This document shows positions 1 through 7,066 of a stretch of 10,436 nucleotides of DNA, one piece after another. The notes under the pieces were generated by a model that saw only the letters and a list, made by a program, of their open reading frames with translations, did no database searches and had not been told where the DNA came from. The position numbers were made by a program, and so were the translations under genes. The DNA is from Deltaproteobacteria bacterium (GTDB lineage: Bacteria; Desulfobacterota; Desulfarculia; Adiutricales; Adiutricaceae). The stretch spans positions 1-10,436 of the forward strand of contig JAITJT010000022.1 in the NCBI GenBank assembly GCA_031278795.1. Direction: 5' to 3'. How positions within the stretch are numbered: the stretch's first letter is position 1; every line of letters starts with the position of its first letter.

Positions 1-207
1 ACCCCCAAAATTCTTCCAAAAAAACCCCCAAAATTCTCCCAAAATTCTCCCAAAATACTTCCAAAATACTTCCAAAATACTTCCAAAATACTCCCAAAAT
101 ACTTCCAAAATACTTCCAAAATACCCCCAAAATTCTCCCAAAATTCTCCCAAAATACTTCCAAAATACTTCCAAAATACTTCCAAAAGTACTCCCAAAAT
201 ACTCCCA
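1..207. repeat. 11-bp tandem repeat array with phased A-tracts
   Basis: The stretch is a head-to-tail array of an 11-bp unit of the form CCAAAATACTT, with variants ending TTCTC, ACTCC or ACCCC. About 18 A-tracts begin at 7, 18, 30, 41, 52, 63 and so on to 196; the spacing is 11 bp except for two 12-bp steps. The + strand has no G before position 188. All six reading frames are open from 1 to 207, so openness is not evidence of coding. On the + strand the frame starting at base 1 ends at TGA 208-210; on the - strand a frame opens at ATG 208 and runs off the window. Because 11 is not a multiple of 3, any translation gives an 11-residue periodic low-complexity peptide. A-tracts spaced near the helical repeat usually bend DNA; that this array is curved is inference. 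The array may continue upstream of the window. Confidence 0.9.
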
Positions 208-841
208 TGAATAGTTTCGCGAACAACAATCTAAGAATTTAAAATTCCTGTTTTGTCCATAGTATAAGGGAACAATTAGAATTCGTAATATTGATTTTAT
301 TTTTTTTTTTTGACGCATACGCAAAAAAGGAAAAAATCCTATTGCGCCTAAACATGGTAAAAATAGAGTTAAGACCAAAACAAAGGAAAAAATCCAAAAA
401 ACGTCTAAACATGGACAAAAATCAAAATTCAGCCCCAAATTAAGAAAACACTCTAGTCTCTCCTTCCCTATACCCCAAATCTAAATATGCCTATCAAAAT
501 TACTTAAGCAGCTCTGCATTTAAAGCTTATTGTTTTTAAATTCTAAGTTTTTATAGCATCATATTTGATATTATACCCTAAAATACATAAATTCGCATAT
601 TTTCCTCTGGAGCGAAATTTGGCAATGAAAGTTTTCAAATCCCCCACCATAATTTGACAGATAATACTAATGAAATCGAGATTTTCCGGCGTTTCTTGTC
701 TTTTCCTCCAGTTTCTGCTTTATTTGTCTTGTGTCGAAAAGGCACCCGCTTGTTTTAAAACGCGAGTTTTCGTTTCTCTAAACCCCTAAAAATAAAGTCT
801 AAAGGCGATTGAAACTCTTCACATTTTGAGGGAATATCCCC
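208..841. other. AT-rich intergenic region upstream of fabD
   Basis: No gene is supported here; all frames are broken by frequent stops. It holds a run of 12 T at 300-311, one imperfect direct repeat (listed separately) and a small inverted repeat AAAAC-GCGA-GTTTT at 757-770. I see no convincing -35/-10 pair, although a promoter for fabD should lie here because no other gene precedes it on the + strand. The fabD ribosome binding site GAGGGA is at 828-833. Confidence 0.7.
326..422. repeat. Imperfect direct repeat, two copies about 56 bp apart
   Basis: AAAGGAAAAAATCC occurs at 326-339 and again at 382-395. Each copy is followed, after about ten bases, by a second shared block, CTAAACATGG plus an A-rich end, at 348-364 and 405-422. 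The order and spacing of both blocks are kept, so this is a decayed tandem duplication of a unit of 56-57 bp. No coding potential or known element is recognised. Confidence 0.55.
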
Positions 842-1738
842 ATGGAAAACACAGCCTTCCTCTTTCCCGGCCAGGGCGGGCAGTTCGTGGGCCAGGGCAA
901 GGCCTGGTACGACGCCTACCCCCAAGTACAAGAAATATTCCGCACAGCGGACGAGGTCACGGGGCTCCCCATATCCAAACTCAGCTTCGAGGGACCCCTA
1001 GACGAGCTCACCAAGACTTGCAACCTGCAGCCGGCGGTTCTCGCGGTGAGCCTGGCCGCGGCCTCGCTCCACAAGGCAGCCGGGCGTAGCCCCAACTACG
1101 CGGCCGGGCACTCCCTGGGGGAGTTCGCGGCCCTGTGCGCGGCCGAGGTCTTTGACGTGCCCACGGCCTTTGAGCTCATAAGCCAAAGGGCGACACTTAT
1201 GCAAAAGGCGGCCATGAAGAACCCGGGCACCATGGCGGCCATACTCAACCTGGACATCCCCACCCTGGAGTCCATCTGTGAACTGGCCTCAGCCGAGGGC
1301 ACCGTGGTTATCGCCAACTACAATACCCCCCAGCAGACGGTCATCTCCGGCACCAGCCGGGCCGTGGCGGCGGCCGTGCGCTTCGCGCAGGCCAAAGGTG
1401 GGCGCTCCATTGCCCTTCCGGTCTCCGGAGGCTTCCACAGTCCCCTCATGGCTGAATCCGCCTTTGCTTTCTCGGACATCTTAAGGAACGTGGATTTCAA
1501 AAGCCCCAAGATTCCGGTCATACCCAATGCCTTGGGAACGCCTGTGAGCGATCCTGACGAGCTGAAGGTAAGACTCATTGCCCAGATGACCTCCCCGGTG
1601 AGATGGGTGGACACCATAAATTCCCTCTTGGAGGCCGGGGTGAAGAACTTCTGTGAATGCTGGCCCAAGCCCTACCTCTCCAACATGATAAAAAAATGCC
1701 TCCCTGAAGGAAGTGACGCAATCTTGTACCTTCCCTAG
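842..1738 (+). CDS. fabD: Malonyl-CoA:acyl-carrier-protein transacylase (FabD)
   Basis: Cytoplasmic enzyme that moves the malonyl group from malonyl-CoA to acyl carrier protein, supplying extender units for type II fatty acid synthesis. The 298 residues cover the whole acyltransferase fold and match the usual length of about 300-310. The N-terminal FLFPGQGGQ gives the oxyanion-hole Gln (Q11). The nucleophile elbow GHSLGE carries the catalytic Ser (S91). R116 in ISQRATLM binds the malonyl carboxylate. The catalytic His is H199 in GGFHSPLM. Q248 precedes SPVRW. All expected active-site residues are present. ATG 842 is chosen because GAGGGA (828-833) lies 8 nt upstream. The usual C-terminal E-x-GP-K-G-V-L stretch reads ECWPKPYLSNMIKK (residues 272 on), so the glycines there are lost; this is outside the active site. 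It is not beside fabH, fabG or acpP in this window; pbpC follows after 130 bp. Identity is firm. Confidence 0.96.
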   Translation: MENTAFLFPGQGGQFVGQGKAWYDAYPQVQEIFRTADEVTGLPISKLSFEGPLDELTKTCNLQPAVLAVSLAAASLHKAAGRSPNYAAGHSLGEFAALCAAEVFDVPTAFELISQRATLMQKAAMKNPGTMAAILNLDIPTLESICELASAEGTVVIANYNTPQQTVISGTSRAVAAAVRFAQAKGGRSIALPVSGGFHSPLMAESAFAFSDILRNVDFKSPKIPVIPNALGTPVSDPDELKVRLIAQMTSPVRWVDTINSLLEAGVKNFCECWPKPYLSNMIKKCLPEGSDAILYLP

Positions 1739-1868
1739 GATATTTCAGTTTATGGAAGATTGGTCTTTAATTTTTGAAGATTTGTTACTATAAAGGAAAA
1801 AGATGAGAGATGGGCCCCATTAGCTAGAGGGTCTCAAGATTCCCTGACAAAAAGAATTTCAAGAAAAA

Positions 1869-4253
1869 ATGACCCAAGAGCCCCTCGCCAGTGAAGACAA
1901 AGTTAAATTAGCCTCTAAAGATATGGATAATAGCGCGGCCTCTCAAAAAGATCTTGATCTTAGCCAAATAGATGGGCCTAAGGGAGAGGAAGCCCCCCAA
2001 AGAGTGAAAAAAACCTGGAAAGGGAGGATTCTCAAGGGATTTATCCTTAGCCTCTTGGCTCTTTTTTTACTTTCCGGGCTCTTTTACCTCGTTTTAGGTC
2101 TCTTTCCGGATCCCTTGGAGGAAGGCGCCGGATGGGACTGGACAAAGCGCGTCACCGACCGCCATGGTCGAGTCTTGAAAGAGTATCTCTCTCCCTCTAT
2201 GAGCAAGCGCGACTTTGTCGCGCTCTCCCGCATTAGCCCGCATCTAAAAGAGGCCATAATAACGGCCGAGGACAAGCGCTTCTATTACCATCCGGGTTTT
2301 GACCCCTTGGCGGTAATGAGGGCCGCCAAGATTAACCTTTCGCGTGGCGCTATAGTTAGCGGCGGCTCCACCATCACCATGCAGCTGGCGAGGCTCACCC
2401 TGGGCCTTAGCCCAGGGCCCAGAACCTTCACCCGCAAGCTAAAAGAAACTTGGCTGGCCCTCCTCATAGAGAGACACCACACTAAAGACGAGATATTGGA
2501 GAGCTACCTCAATCTGGTACCCACCGGACGGCTCACCGTGGGTGTGGAGGCGGCCGCCAGGTTGTATCTGGGTAAGGGCGCGGACACCCTAAGCCCGGCC
2601 GAGGCGGCCTTTCTGGCGGCCATTCCGGCATCTCCCGGGTCCCTTGACCCCTACAGGCACTTCGACCGCACTATCAAACGCCGCAATGAGATTCTCAAAA
2701 GGATGGAGGAGAGGGGTTATTTGGACCCAGAGGCCGCCACCAGGGCCCAAGCGGAGAGCCTCTCCCTCAACTATAGCCCTCCCCCCTATCTAGCCCCTCA
2801 CTTTGTGAGCTACGTCACCCGCTACCTCCCCCATGAGCCCTCTGAGAGCCTAAGAAGCACCTTGGATCTGGAGCTGCAAGAGCGCCTGGAGGCCTTGGCG
2901 AGCGAGAGCGTGGAGAGCTACCGCGAGATGGGCCTGGAGCAGGTGAGCATCCTGGTCATGAGCCTACCTGAGCGGGAGGTGCTGGCCTGGGTGGGCTCAG
3001 GGGACTTCTTCAACCAAAAGGACGGGCAACTGGACGGGGTATTGGCTCCGCGCCAGCCTGGATCAGCCTTAAAACCCTTCATCTACGCCATGGCCTTCGA
3101 CAGGGGCAACATCTACCCCTCCAGCCGCTTAAGCGATGCCCCGGTGGATTACGTGGGCACGGGCGAGGTCTTTAGTCCGCGCAACTACTCCGGTGACTTC
3201 ACCCAGCCCGTGAGCGCCAGGGTGGCGCTCGCGAGCTCCCTTAACATTCCTGCCGTGAACCTGGCGAGCGAGCTGGGAGTGGACGCGGTTCTAGATAACC
3301 TCAGAACCATAGGTCTAGACTCCCTTGACCAGGACCACGAGCACTACGGCCTGGGTCTAGCTCTGGGTGACGGAGAGGTGAATCTTCTTTCCCTCACCAC
3401 GGCCTACGCCATGCTAGCTGACGGTGGAGTCCTGGCCCCTCCCATCTACTTCCTGAAACCTCTTTCCCCAAAGAGCGACTTCCCCTTCAAGAAGAAAAAC
3501 GTCCTAAGCCCCACGGCCGCTTTCGTGGTGAGCGACATCCTAGCGGACGACCAGGCCAGGAAGTTGGGTTTTGGCTACAACGGCATCCTCAACACCCCCT
3601 ACCCCAGTTCCGTTAAAACCGGAACCAGCTCCAACTTCAGGGACAACTGGTGCGTGGGATACACGGACAAATACGTGGTGGGAGTCTGGGCGGGAAACTT
3701 TGCCGCCCAACCCATGACCAGGATATCCGGGGTGACTGGAGCTGGCCAGCTGTGGCGGGAGGCTATGGACATCCTCACTAAGGACTCCCCTCCCAAGCCC
3801 CTAAAAGTCCCCAAGGGCGTCAAGGCCGTGGCCATCTGCCCTATCTCCGGTCTTCCGGCAGGCCCAGACTGCCCCAACACTCTCATGGAGTATTTCCTGG
3901 AAAAAATCCCTCTCCCCCCAAGCTGCGACCACCATAAGATGCAGGATCTACTCGTCCTGGGTGAGCAGCCCGGCTTCAGGCTGCTCACCCCAATCACCCG
4001 CGAGATCTACGCCTATGACCCGGGACTCCCGCCGGAGCAGCAGCGCCTCAGGGCGCTCACCCAGAGCGTACCGGAGGTGACCGAGCTGGTCTGGATATTA
4101 AACGGCCACGAGCTGGAACGCACCAAGACCCAAGGCTACAGCCGCAGATCCATCTTCCTTCCCCTGGAGAAGGGCGCAAACCAGCTCCAGGTGCTGGGCC
4201 TTAGGGAGTTTGGGGAACCACTGAGGACGGAAGCCAGGTACTCGGTGAAGTGA
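1869..4253 (+). CDS. pbpC: Penicillin-binding protein 1C, bifunctional glycosyltransferase/transpeptidase
   Basis: Inner-membrane, periplasm-facing class A penicillin-binding protein that would polymerise lipid II (GT51) and cross-link stem peptides. The 794 aa begin with a charged cytoplasmic tail (1-53), then one membrane segment (about 54-79). The GT51 domain (about 95-275) has EDKRFYYHPGFDP with catalytic Glu134, GGSTITMQLAR (165-175) and KDEILESYLN with the second Glu (E211). The transpeptidase domain (about 325-640) has the acyl-Ser motif S399-A-L-K402, S457-L-N459 and K583-T-G585. A Cys-containing linker (C658, C668, C686) leads to a C-terminal domain of the BiPBP_C kind (about 700-794), which with the short linker marks PBP1C rather than PBP1A/1B. 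The start ATG has only a weak A-rich upstream sequence (AAGAAAAA); an in-frame ATG at codon 19 is possible but no better. The alpha-2-macroglobulin gene often beside pbpC is absent; the next gene is about 900 bp away. Confidence 0.95.
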   Translation: MTQEPLASEDKVKLASKDMDNSAASQKDLDLSQIDGPKGEEAPQRVKKTWKGRILKGFILSLLALFLLSGLFYLVLGLFPDPLEEGAGWDWTKRVTDRHGRVLKEYLSPSMSKRDFVALSRISPHLKEAIITAEDKRFYYHPGFDPLAVMRAAKINLSRGAIVSGGSTITMQLARLTLGLSPGPRTFTRKLKETWLALLIERHHTKDEILESYLNLVPTGRLTVGVEAAARLYLGKGADTLSPAEAAFLAAIPASPGSLDPYRHFDRTIKRRNEILKRMEERGYLDPEAATRAQAESLSLNYSPPPYLAPHFVSYVTRYLPHEPSESLRSTLDLELQERLEALASESVESYREMGLEQVSILVMSLPEREVLAWVGSGDFFNQKDGQLDGVLAPRQPGSALKPFIYAMAFDRGNIYPSSRLSDAPVDYVGTGEVFSPRNYSGDFTQPVSARVALASSLNIPAVNLASELGVDAVLDNLRTIGLDSLDQDHEHYGLGLALGDGEVNLLSLTTAYAMLADGGVLAPPIYFLKPLSPKSDFPFKKKNVLSPTAAFVVSDILADDQARKLGFGYNGILNTPYPSSVKTGTSSNFRDNWCVGYTDKYVVGVWAGNFAAQPMTRISGVTGAGQLWREAMDILTKDSPPKPLKVPKGVKAVAICPISGLPAGPDCPNTLMEYFLEKIPLPPSCDHHKMQDLLVLGEQPGFRLLTPITREIYAYDPGLPPEQQRLRALTQSVPEVTELVWILNGHELERTKTQGYSRRSIFLPLEKGANQLQVLGLREFGEPLRTEARYSVK

Positions 4254-4266
4254 TCCTACCCAAAGC

Positions 4267-4329
4267 CTTAAATAACCCAAAACATAAGCCCCTCAACAGC
4301 CTCCCTCCCAAAAGCCCCTCAAATAACCC
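4267..4329. repeat. Short interspersed direct repeats after pbpC
   Basis: AAGCCCCTCAA occurs exactly at 4286-4296 and 4312-4322. CTTAAATAACCC at 4267-4278 matches CTCAAATAACCC at 4318-4329 with one difference. The segment begins just after the pbpC stop and is nearly free of G. Function is unknown; it looks like slippage-derived sequence. Confidence 0.5.
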
Positions 4330-5037
4330 GTTAAAACAGATTTCCACATCAAGGAGCTAAGTCAACACGCAGAAACGCCCTTCTGCCACGCAACACCTGT
4401 GCGGACTTGGCGGCGGACTTGCGCGCCCTTATTTGGATTATCTCCAGGCACACACTACTTTGGCGCCTTGAAACTTGTCAATATGCATGTGCGCGGGGTT
4501 TTTTCCAATGTTAGGTACTCTCGTAGACGAGAATTTTTGATGCATAATTTCATCTAAATACGCCAAAAAACTTACATTTAGCAAAATTTATCAACAGAAC
4601 AAAAAAATATTTTTAGCCAAAAATAATTTTTTTTAAAAAAAACTGTTTCAAAATTTTTCCTCTTTTTCCAAATATTTAGAATTTATTTTTAGTTTTTTTT
4701 ATGAATCTTTCAGAAATTTTCATAAACTCCAAAAAATGCGCAAAAACTTATCCTTTTATTCGTTTTATTTAAAAAATATATTTCATTGAACGTCATATAT
4801 GGTGTGCATTATATGTATTTTTTATTCGTCTAAAAAGAAAATTTTAAAAGATTTGCAAAAACCTGAAAGAAAAGTGTGTTTGTTGTAACGTAATAGATAT
4901 AGTTAGATATTGACTATCATTTCCGGCTTATGTATCTTGCGTTTTACAGGTTGTTGATTTCAACAATTTTGTTTTTCAATTTTTTTATTAAATTAGCGTG
5001 AACCACAAAACCTAGATTATTTGAGAGTCACCAAATT

Positions 5038-5047
5038 AGAGCGCTCT
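5038..5047. promoter_or_regulatory. Perfect 10-bp palindrome upstream of the Rpn gene
   Basis: AGAGCGCTCT is a perfect palindrome about 100 bp before the start of the Rpn gene, in otherwise AT-rich DNA. It could be an operator half-site pair, but a 10-bp palindrome can also arise by chance. No -35/-10 pair is convincing nearby. Confidence 0.2.
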
Positions 5048-5149
5048 GTAGCCTAGTTATCCTAAAGAATACTGAACTCTTGAGACTCTAAGCACACATC
5101 TTTCGATTATTTCATGCACACAGATGCACATATATATTAAGAGTTGTTT

Positions 5150-6247
5150 ATGTCAGACGACACAATAAAACCAAAGGATCACGCAAAAGGCCAGGATGAC
5201 TCCGTAAAAGGCCAAGATGACTCCGTAAAAGGCCAAGATGACTCCGTAAAAGGCCAGGATGACTCCGTAAAAGGCCAGGATGACTCCGTAACAATGCAGG
5301 ATAATCCTGGTAAAAGTGGAGAACAACAATCCAATTTACTTCCAGAACCGAAAGATAGGATGGGCAAATTGGTTTACAGTCCCAAATATAACAATCCGGA
5401 TAAACTCCTGTCTTCTTTAAATATTACTAATAATGGACGCCCATTTGTCAATGTGAAAATTGAAGAACTCAGTACTGAAATCATATCTGCAGTAAGCAAT
5501 CTAAAAAGGTTGGATCTTAGCTTTCGTTTTTGGGAAAAAGACAAAATAAATGAGAAAGATTTCAACTTAGTTATGGTAGAATTTGATGAAAAAAAGAACA
5601 GAGAAACCACTAGAAAACACATTTCCTACATCTTGACCGCTGATGAAATTTACAAAAAGCAAGGCATAAATCTTAAGATGTACTTTAGAGTCATTTACGG
5701 GCCAAATGTCAAACCAACCGAGAAAGTTATGGGCTATTTGGTCTGGCCATACTTATCAGCGGAAGGGCAGTACCTTATGAACACCTATGTCAATAACAGT
5801 TTGAAAACAATCGAAGACAAAATAGGTGCCAGGGAGGAACTCAGAATAGAGGAATTATACGCCATAGTCAGGTTCCCTGAGTTGACGAAGCCTGTATCTG
5901 AGAATGACCTAAAAAAAGTTATTGACTTAATCTTTAACTCTGATATAATTATAAAAGAGCTAAGGACTGTCTATATGCAAGGTGTCGTTGGAATGAACCA
6001 AAAACGTCTTTCCCTAAAACAATGGAAGAAATTCTGGGAGAATTCAAAAATGAAAACAACATTAGATGTCGCACTTATGAATGCTAGAAAGGAAGGCATA
6101 AAGGAAGCCATTGAAGAGACAAAAATTGCAGATGCCGTTTCTCTCTTAGAGCGGAAATTTTCTCTCGAAGATGTCATAGATATTCTTGGTGTGCCTGATG
6201 ATTTGATTCAAAAAATTGAGGCTAAAATGACCCAGAAAACCCAGTGA
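5150..6247 (+). CDS. Rpn-like PD-(D/E)XK nuclease family protein (copy 1, full length)
   Basis: The 365-aa product looks like a divergent member of the Rpn/YhgA-like (former transposase_31) family. Known members are DNA endonucleases that promote recombination; some are toxins used in phage defence. After a Ser/Asp/Lys-rich head with five seven-residue repeats (13-47), residues about 68-240 follow the family pattern: RLDLSFRF (D122) as the first acidic strand, LVMVEFD (E144, D146) where the family usually has E-x-Q or E-x-K, then RETTRKHISYIL and LKMYFRVIYGP. The third active-site position is thus Asp rather than Gln/Lys, and nuclease activity is uncertain. The end (about 312-365) is the usual helical Rpn tail with KFSLEDVIDILGV. 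ATG 5150 is preferred over TTG 5144 because AAGAG (5139-5143) lies 6 nt before it. Third codon positions are A/T-rich, unlike fabD, pbpC and recG, which fits an acquired gene. An internal start at codon 301 is described separately. Family assignment is from pattern, not search. Confidence 0.72.
   Translation: MSDDTIKPKDHAKGQDDSVKGQDDSVKGQDDSVKGQDDSVKGQDDSVTMQDNPGKSGEQQSNLLPEPKDRMGKLVYSPKYNNPDKLLSSLNITNNGRPFVNVKIEELSTEIISAVSNLKRLDLSFRFWEKDKINEKDFNLVMVEFDEKKNRETTRKHISYILTADEIYKKQGINLKMYFRVIYGPNVKPTEKVMGYLVWPYLSAEGQYLMNTYVNNSLKTIEDKIGAREELRIEELYAIVRFPELTKPVSENDLKKVIDLIFNSDIIIKELRTVYMQGVVGMNQKRLSLKQWKKFWENSKMKTTLDVALMNARKEGIKEAIEETKIADAVSLLERKFSLEDVIDILGVPDDLIQKIEAKMTQKTQ
5186..5290 (+). repeat. 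Five 21-bp tandem repeats encoding KGQDDSV
   Basis: Five exact-length 21-bp units lie in frame near the 5' end of the Rpn gene, each encoding KGQDDSV. The only differences are synonymous: units 2 and 3 use CAA and units 1, 4 and 5 use CAG for Gln. The near identity indicates recent expansion by slippage or unequal exchange. The encoded segment is hydrophilic and probably disordered. The sequence is unrelated to the 21-bp repeats in the C-terminal part of copies 2 and 3. Confidence 0.93.
6050..6247 (+). CDS. Candidate internal ORF: separately translated C-terminal Rpn protein (RpnS-like)
   Basis: In frame within copy 1, ATG 6050 (codon 301) is preceded by GGGAG at 6036-6040 with a 9-nt spacer, a good ribosome-binding arrangement. 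It would yield a 65-aa helical protein ending with the full-length product. The same ATG and upstream sequence are kept in copy 3 (7067), where the upstream frame is broken. In diverged copy 2 the aligned position has ATG 6575 behind a perfect AGGAGG. In E. coli, Rpn genes are known to contain such an internal gene, whose product (RpnS) binds and inhibits the full-length toxin (RpnL). Whether this internal start is used here is inference. Copy 1 has no heptad repeats in the segment where copies 2 and 3 have four and three. Confidence 0.45.
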   Translation: MKTTLDVALMNARKEGIKEAIEETKIADAVSLLERKFSLEDVIDILGVPDDLIQKIEAKMTQKTQ

Positions 6248-6495
6248 TCCCAATCGGCCATTGATCCGGAAAACCCTGAGTCTCTCTCCAATTATTTGCT
6301 AGAGCCCATAGAGACCATCGAGCCATTGTTGGGCCAAGGCACGGCTCTTTTTTTCAAATACCCAGGTTTCCATCTCGGCGACCCTGGCCATAGATAGAGC
6401 TTAGGCGCCCCCTTATTTCATTTTCTGTAATTATTAGTTCGTATTAAGGGAACCGTTTGTCTAATTAGCGGCATTAAAAAAGGAAAAAAATATGA
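6248..6495 (+). repeat. 3' flank of Rpn copy 1, duplicated after copy 3
   Basis: The non-coding stretch after the copy 1 stop aligns with that after copy 3 (7328-7575). Shared blocks in the same order include CGGAAAACCCTGAGTCTCTC, GAGCCATTGTTGGGCC, a T-run, ATAGATAGAGCTTAGG (with one change) and ATTAAGGGAA. Copy 2 keeps only the first part (to about 6886). So the duplicated unit was larger than the coding sequence. No gene is seen in it. Confidence 0.75.
6320..6354 (+). terminator. Probable rho-independent terminator after Rpn copy 1
   Basis: GAGCC (6320-6324) pairs with GGCTC (6343-6347), directly followed by seven T. An alternative outer pairing is AGAGCC (6301-6306) with GGCTCT (6343-6348). 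The loop of 18 nt is long, which lowers confidence. It lies about 70 bp after the stop codon, and a partly decayed version is found after copy 3. Confidence 0.5.
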
Positions 6496-6560
6496 CTTTG
6501 TTAAAGCTATGACTGCAATCAACATAAAAAACCTTTCCCAAAAGGATTGGTATAGCTTGC

Positions 6561-6566
6561 AGGAGG
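6561..6566 (+). promoter_or_regulatory. Strong Shine-Dalgarno before the internal-start ATG in copy 2
   Basis: AGGAGG, a perfect Shine-Dalgarno core, stands 8 nt before ATG 6575. That ATG aligns with the internal Met301 of copy 1. It lies inside an open frame that starts earlier (6509), so it would initiate within the gene. It is the best ribosome binding site in the Rpn cluster, better than that of the full-length gene. Confidence 0.6.
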
Positions 6567-6627
6567 AAATAAACATGGATACATTACTAGAAGACGCAGC
6601 GCTGTATATCTTAGATGAGTACAAGAG

Positions 6628-6711
6628 GAAGCTGAGCTGAAAATAAAGGAAGCTGAGCTGAATATAAAGGAAGCTGAGCTGAATATAAAGGAAGCTGAGC
6701 TGAAAATAAAG
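6628..6711 (+). repeat. Four 21-bp tandem repeats encoding EAELKIK/EAELNIK
   Basis: Four head-to-tail 21-bp units GAAGCTGAGCTGAAAATAAA+G, with AAA or AAT at one codon (K/N). In the frame of the downstream Rpn tail each encodes EAEL(K/N)IK, a heptad with Leu and Ile suited to an amphipathic helix or coiled coil. They sit where copy 1 has none and copy 3 has three. Confidence 0.92.
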
Positions 6712-6896
6712 GAAGCCATTGAAGAGACAAAAATTGCAGATGCCGTTTCTCTCTTAGAGCGGAAATTTTCTCTCGAAGATGTCATAGATATTCTTGGTGT
6801 GTCAGATGATTTGCTTCATAAAATTGAGGCTAAAATGACCCAAAAAAACTCCGTGAACCCAAACAGCTATTGATCCGGAAAGCCCTGTTACCATCA

Positions 6897-7066
6897 GTTG
6901 ACGAAGCCTGTATCTGAGGAAGACCCTTGAAAAAATTTTTGACTTAATCTTTAACCAAAATATAATTATAAAAGAGTAAAGGAATGACATAATGAAAGGG
7001 GTCGCTGGAATGAACCAAAAACGTCCTTCCCTAAAACAATGAGAGAAATTCTGGGAGAATTCAAAA
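6897..7066 (+). pseudogene. Broken middle part of an Rpn gene (copy 3, upstream portion)
   Basis: From GTTGACGAAG (6897) the sequence follows copy 1 from 5881, but the frame is destroyed. One extra base in the C-run near 6924-6926 shifts it, TAA 6977-6979 replaces a Leu codon and TGA 7040-7042 replaces the Trp codon of KQW. Many silent and replacement changes show it is older than the 3' part. The 5' junction with the remnant tail of copy 2 is at about 6887-6896. The nuclease core is absent. It continues into the intact small ORF at 7067. Confidence 0.8.

Larger units (their letters stand above)
4254..5149. other. Intergenic region, GC-richer then very AT-rich
   Basis: No gene is recognised. 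The first part (4254-4500) is C-rich to GC-rich, the rest (4500-5149) is A/T-rich with long A and T runs. A frame without any usual start codon at its beginning is open from 4330 to TAA 4555-4557 (75 codons). Its translation resembles nothing I know, so it could be a gene remnant or chance. A loose promoter-like pair TTGAAC (4786-4791), 17 nt, TTATAT (4809-4814) exists, but in such AT-rich DNA it means little. No clear terminator follows pbpC. Confidence 0.6.
6509..6873 (+). pseudogene. Diverged, frameshifted Rpn C-terminal copy (copy 2)
   Basis: ATG 6509 opens 43 codons ending at TGA 6638-6640. The peptide NIKNLSQKDWYSLQEEIN-M-DTLL aligns with copy 1 residues 283 on (NQKRLSLKQWKKFWENSK-M-KTTL), so it is a diverged relative and not a recent duplicate there. 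A one-base shift near 6623-6628 (one extra base) puts the following part in another frame, which runs through four ELKIKEA/ELNIKEA repeats and then the tail IEETKIADAVSLLERKFSLE to TGA 6871-6873. That tail is nearly identical to copies 1 and 3. The mix of a diverged head and near-identical tail suggests recombination or gene conversion. Everything upstream of copy 1 residue 283 is missing, including the nuclease core. A short ORF from ATG 6575 (21 codons) is also possible. Confidence 0.65.

Noticed and set aside
1..207. CRISPR array
   Set aside because: Units are 11 bp and directly adjacent, with no unique spacers.
1..208. Minus-strand ORF from ATG 208 through the repeat array, with an 11-residue Phe/Trp/Gly-rich periodic translation
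   Set aside because: All six frames are open because the repeat lacks stop triplets; no ribosome binding site precedes the ATG.
230..340. Possible remnant of another Rpn 3' flank (TATAAGGGAACAATTAG, GGAAAAAA)
   Set aside because: Only short AT-rich blocks match 6440-6490; this is not enough to claim homology.
757..770. Small hairpin AAAAC-GCGA-GTTTT upstream of fabD
   Set aside because: Five A/T-rich pairs are too weak to call a regulatory structure.
1803..1823. Six-codon ORF after AAAGGAAAAAG between fabD and pbpC
   Set aside because: Too short to support as a leader peptide; no attenuator-like hairpin follows.
5179..5367. Minus-strand repetitive ORF opposite the KGQDDSV repeats
   Set aside because: It is the shadow of the in-frame + strand repeat; the + strand reading continues into a recognisable family.
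6623..6640. Programmed -1 frameshift joining the two parts of copy 2
   Set aside because: No slippery heptamer is present at the junction; simple mutation in a decaying copy explains it better.
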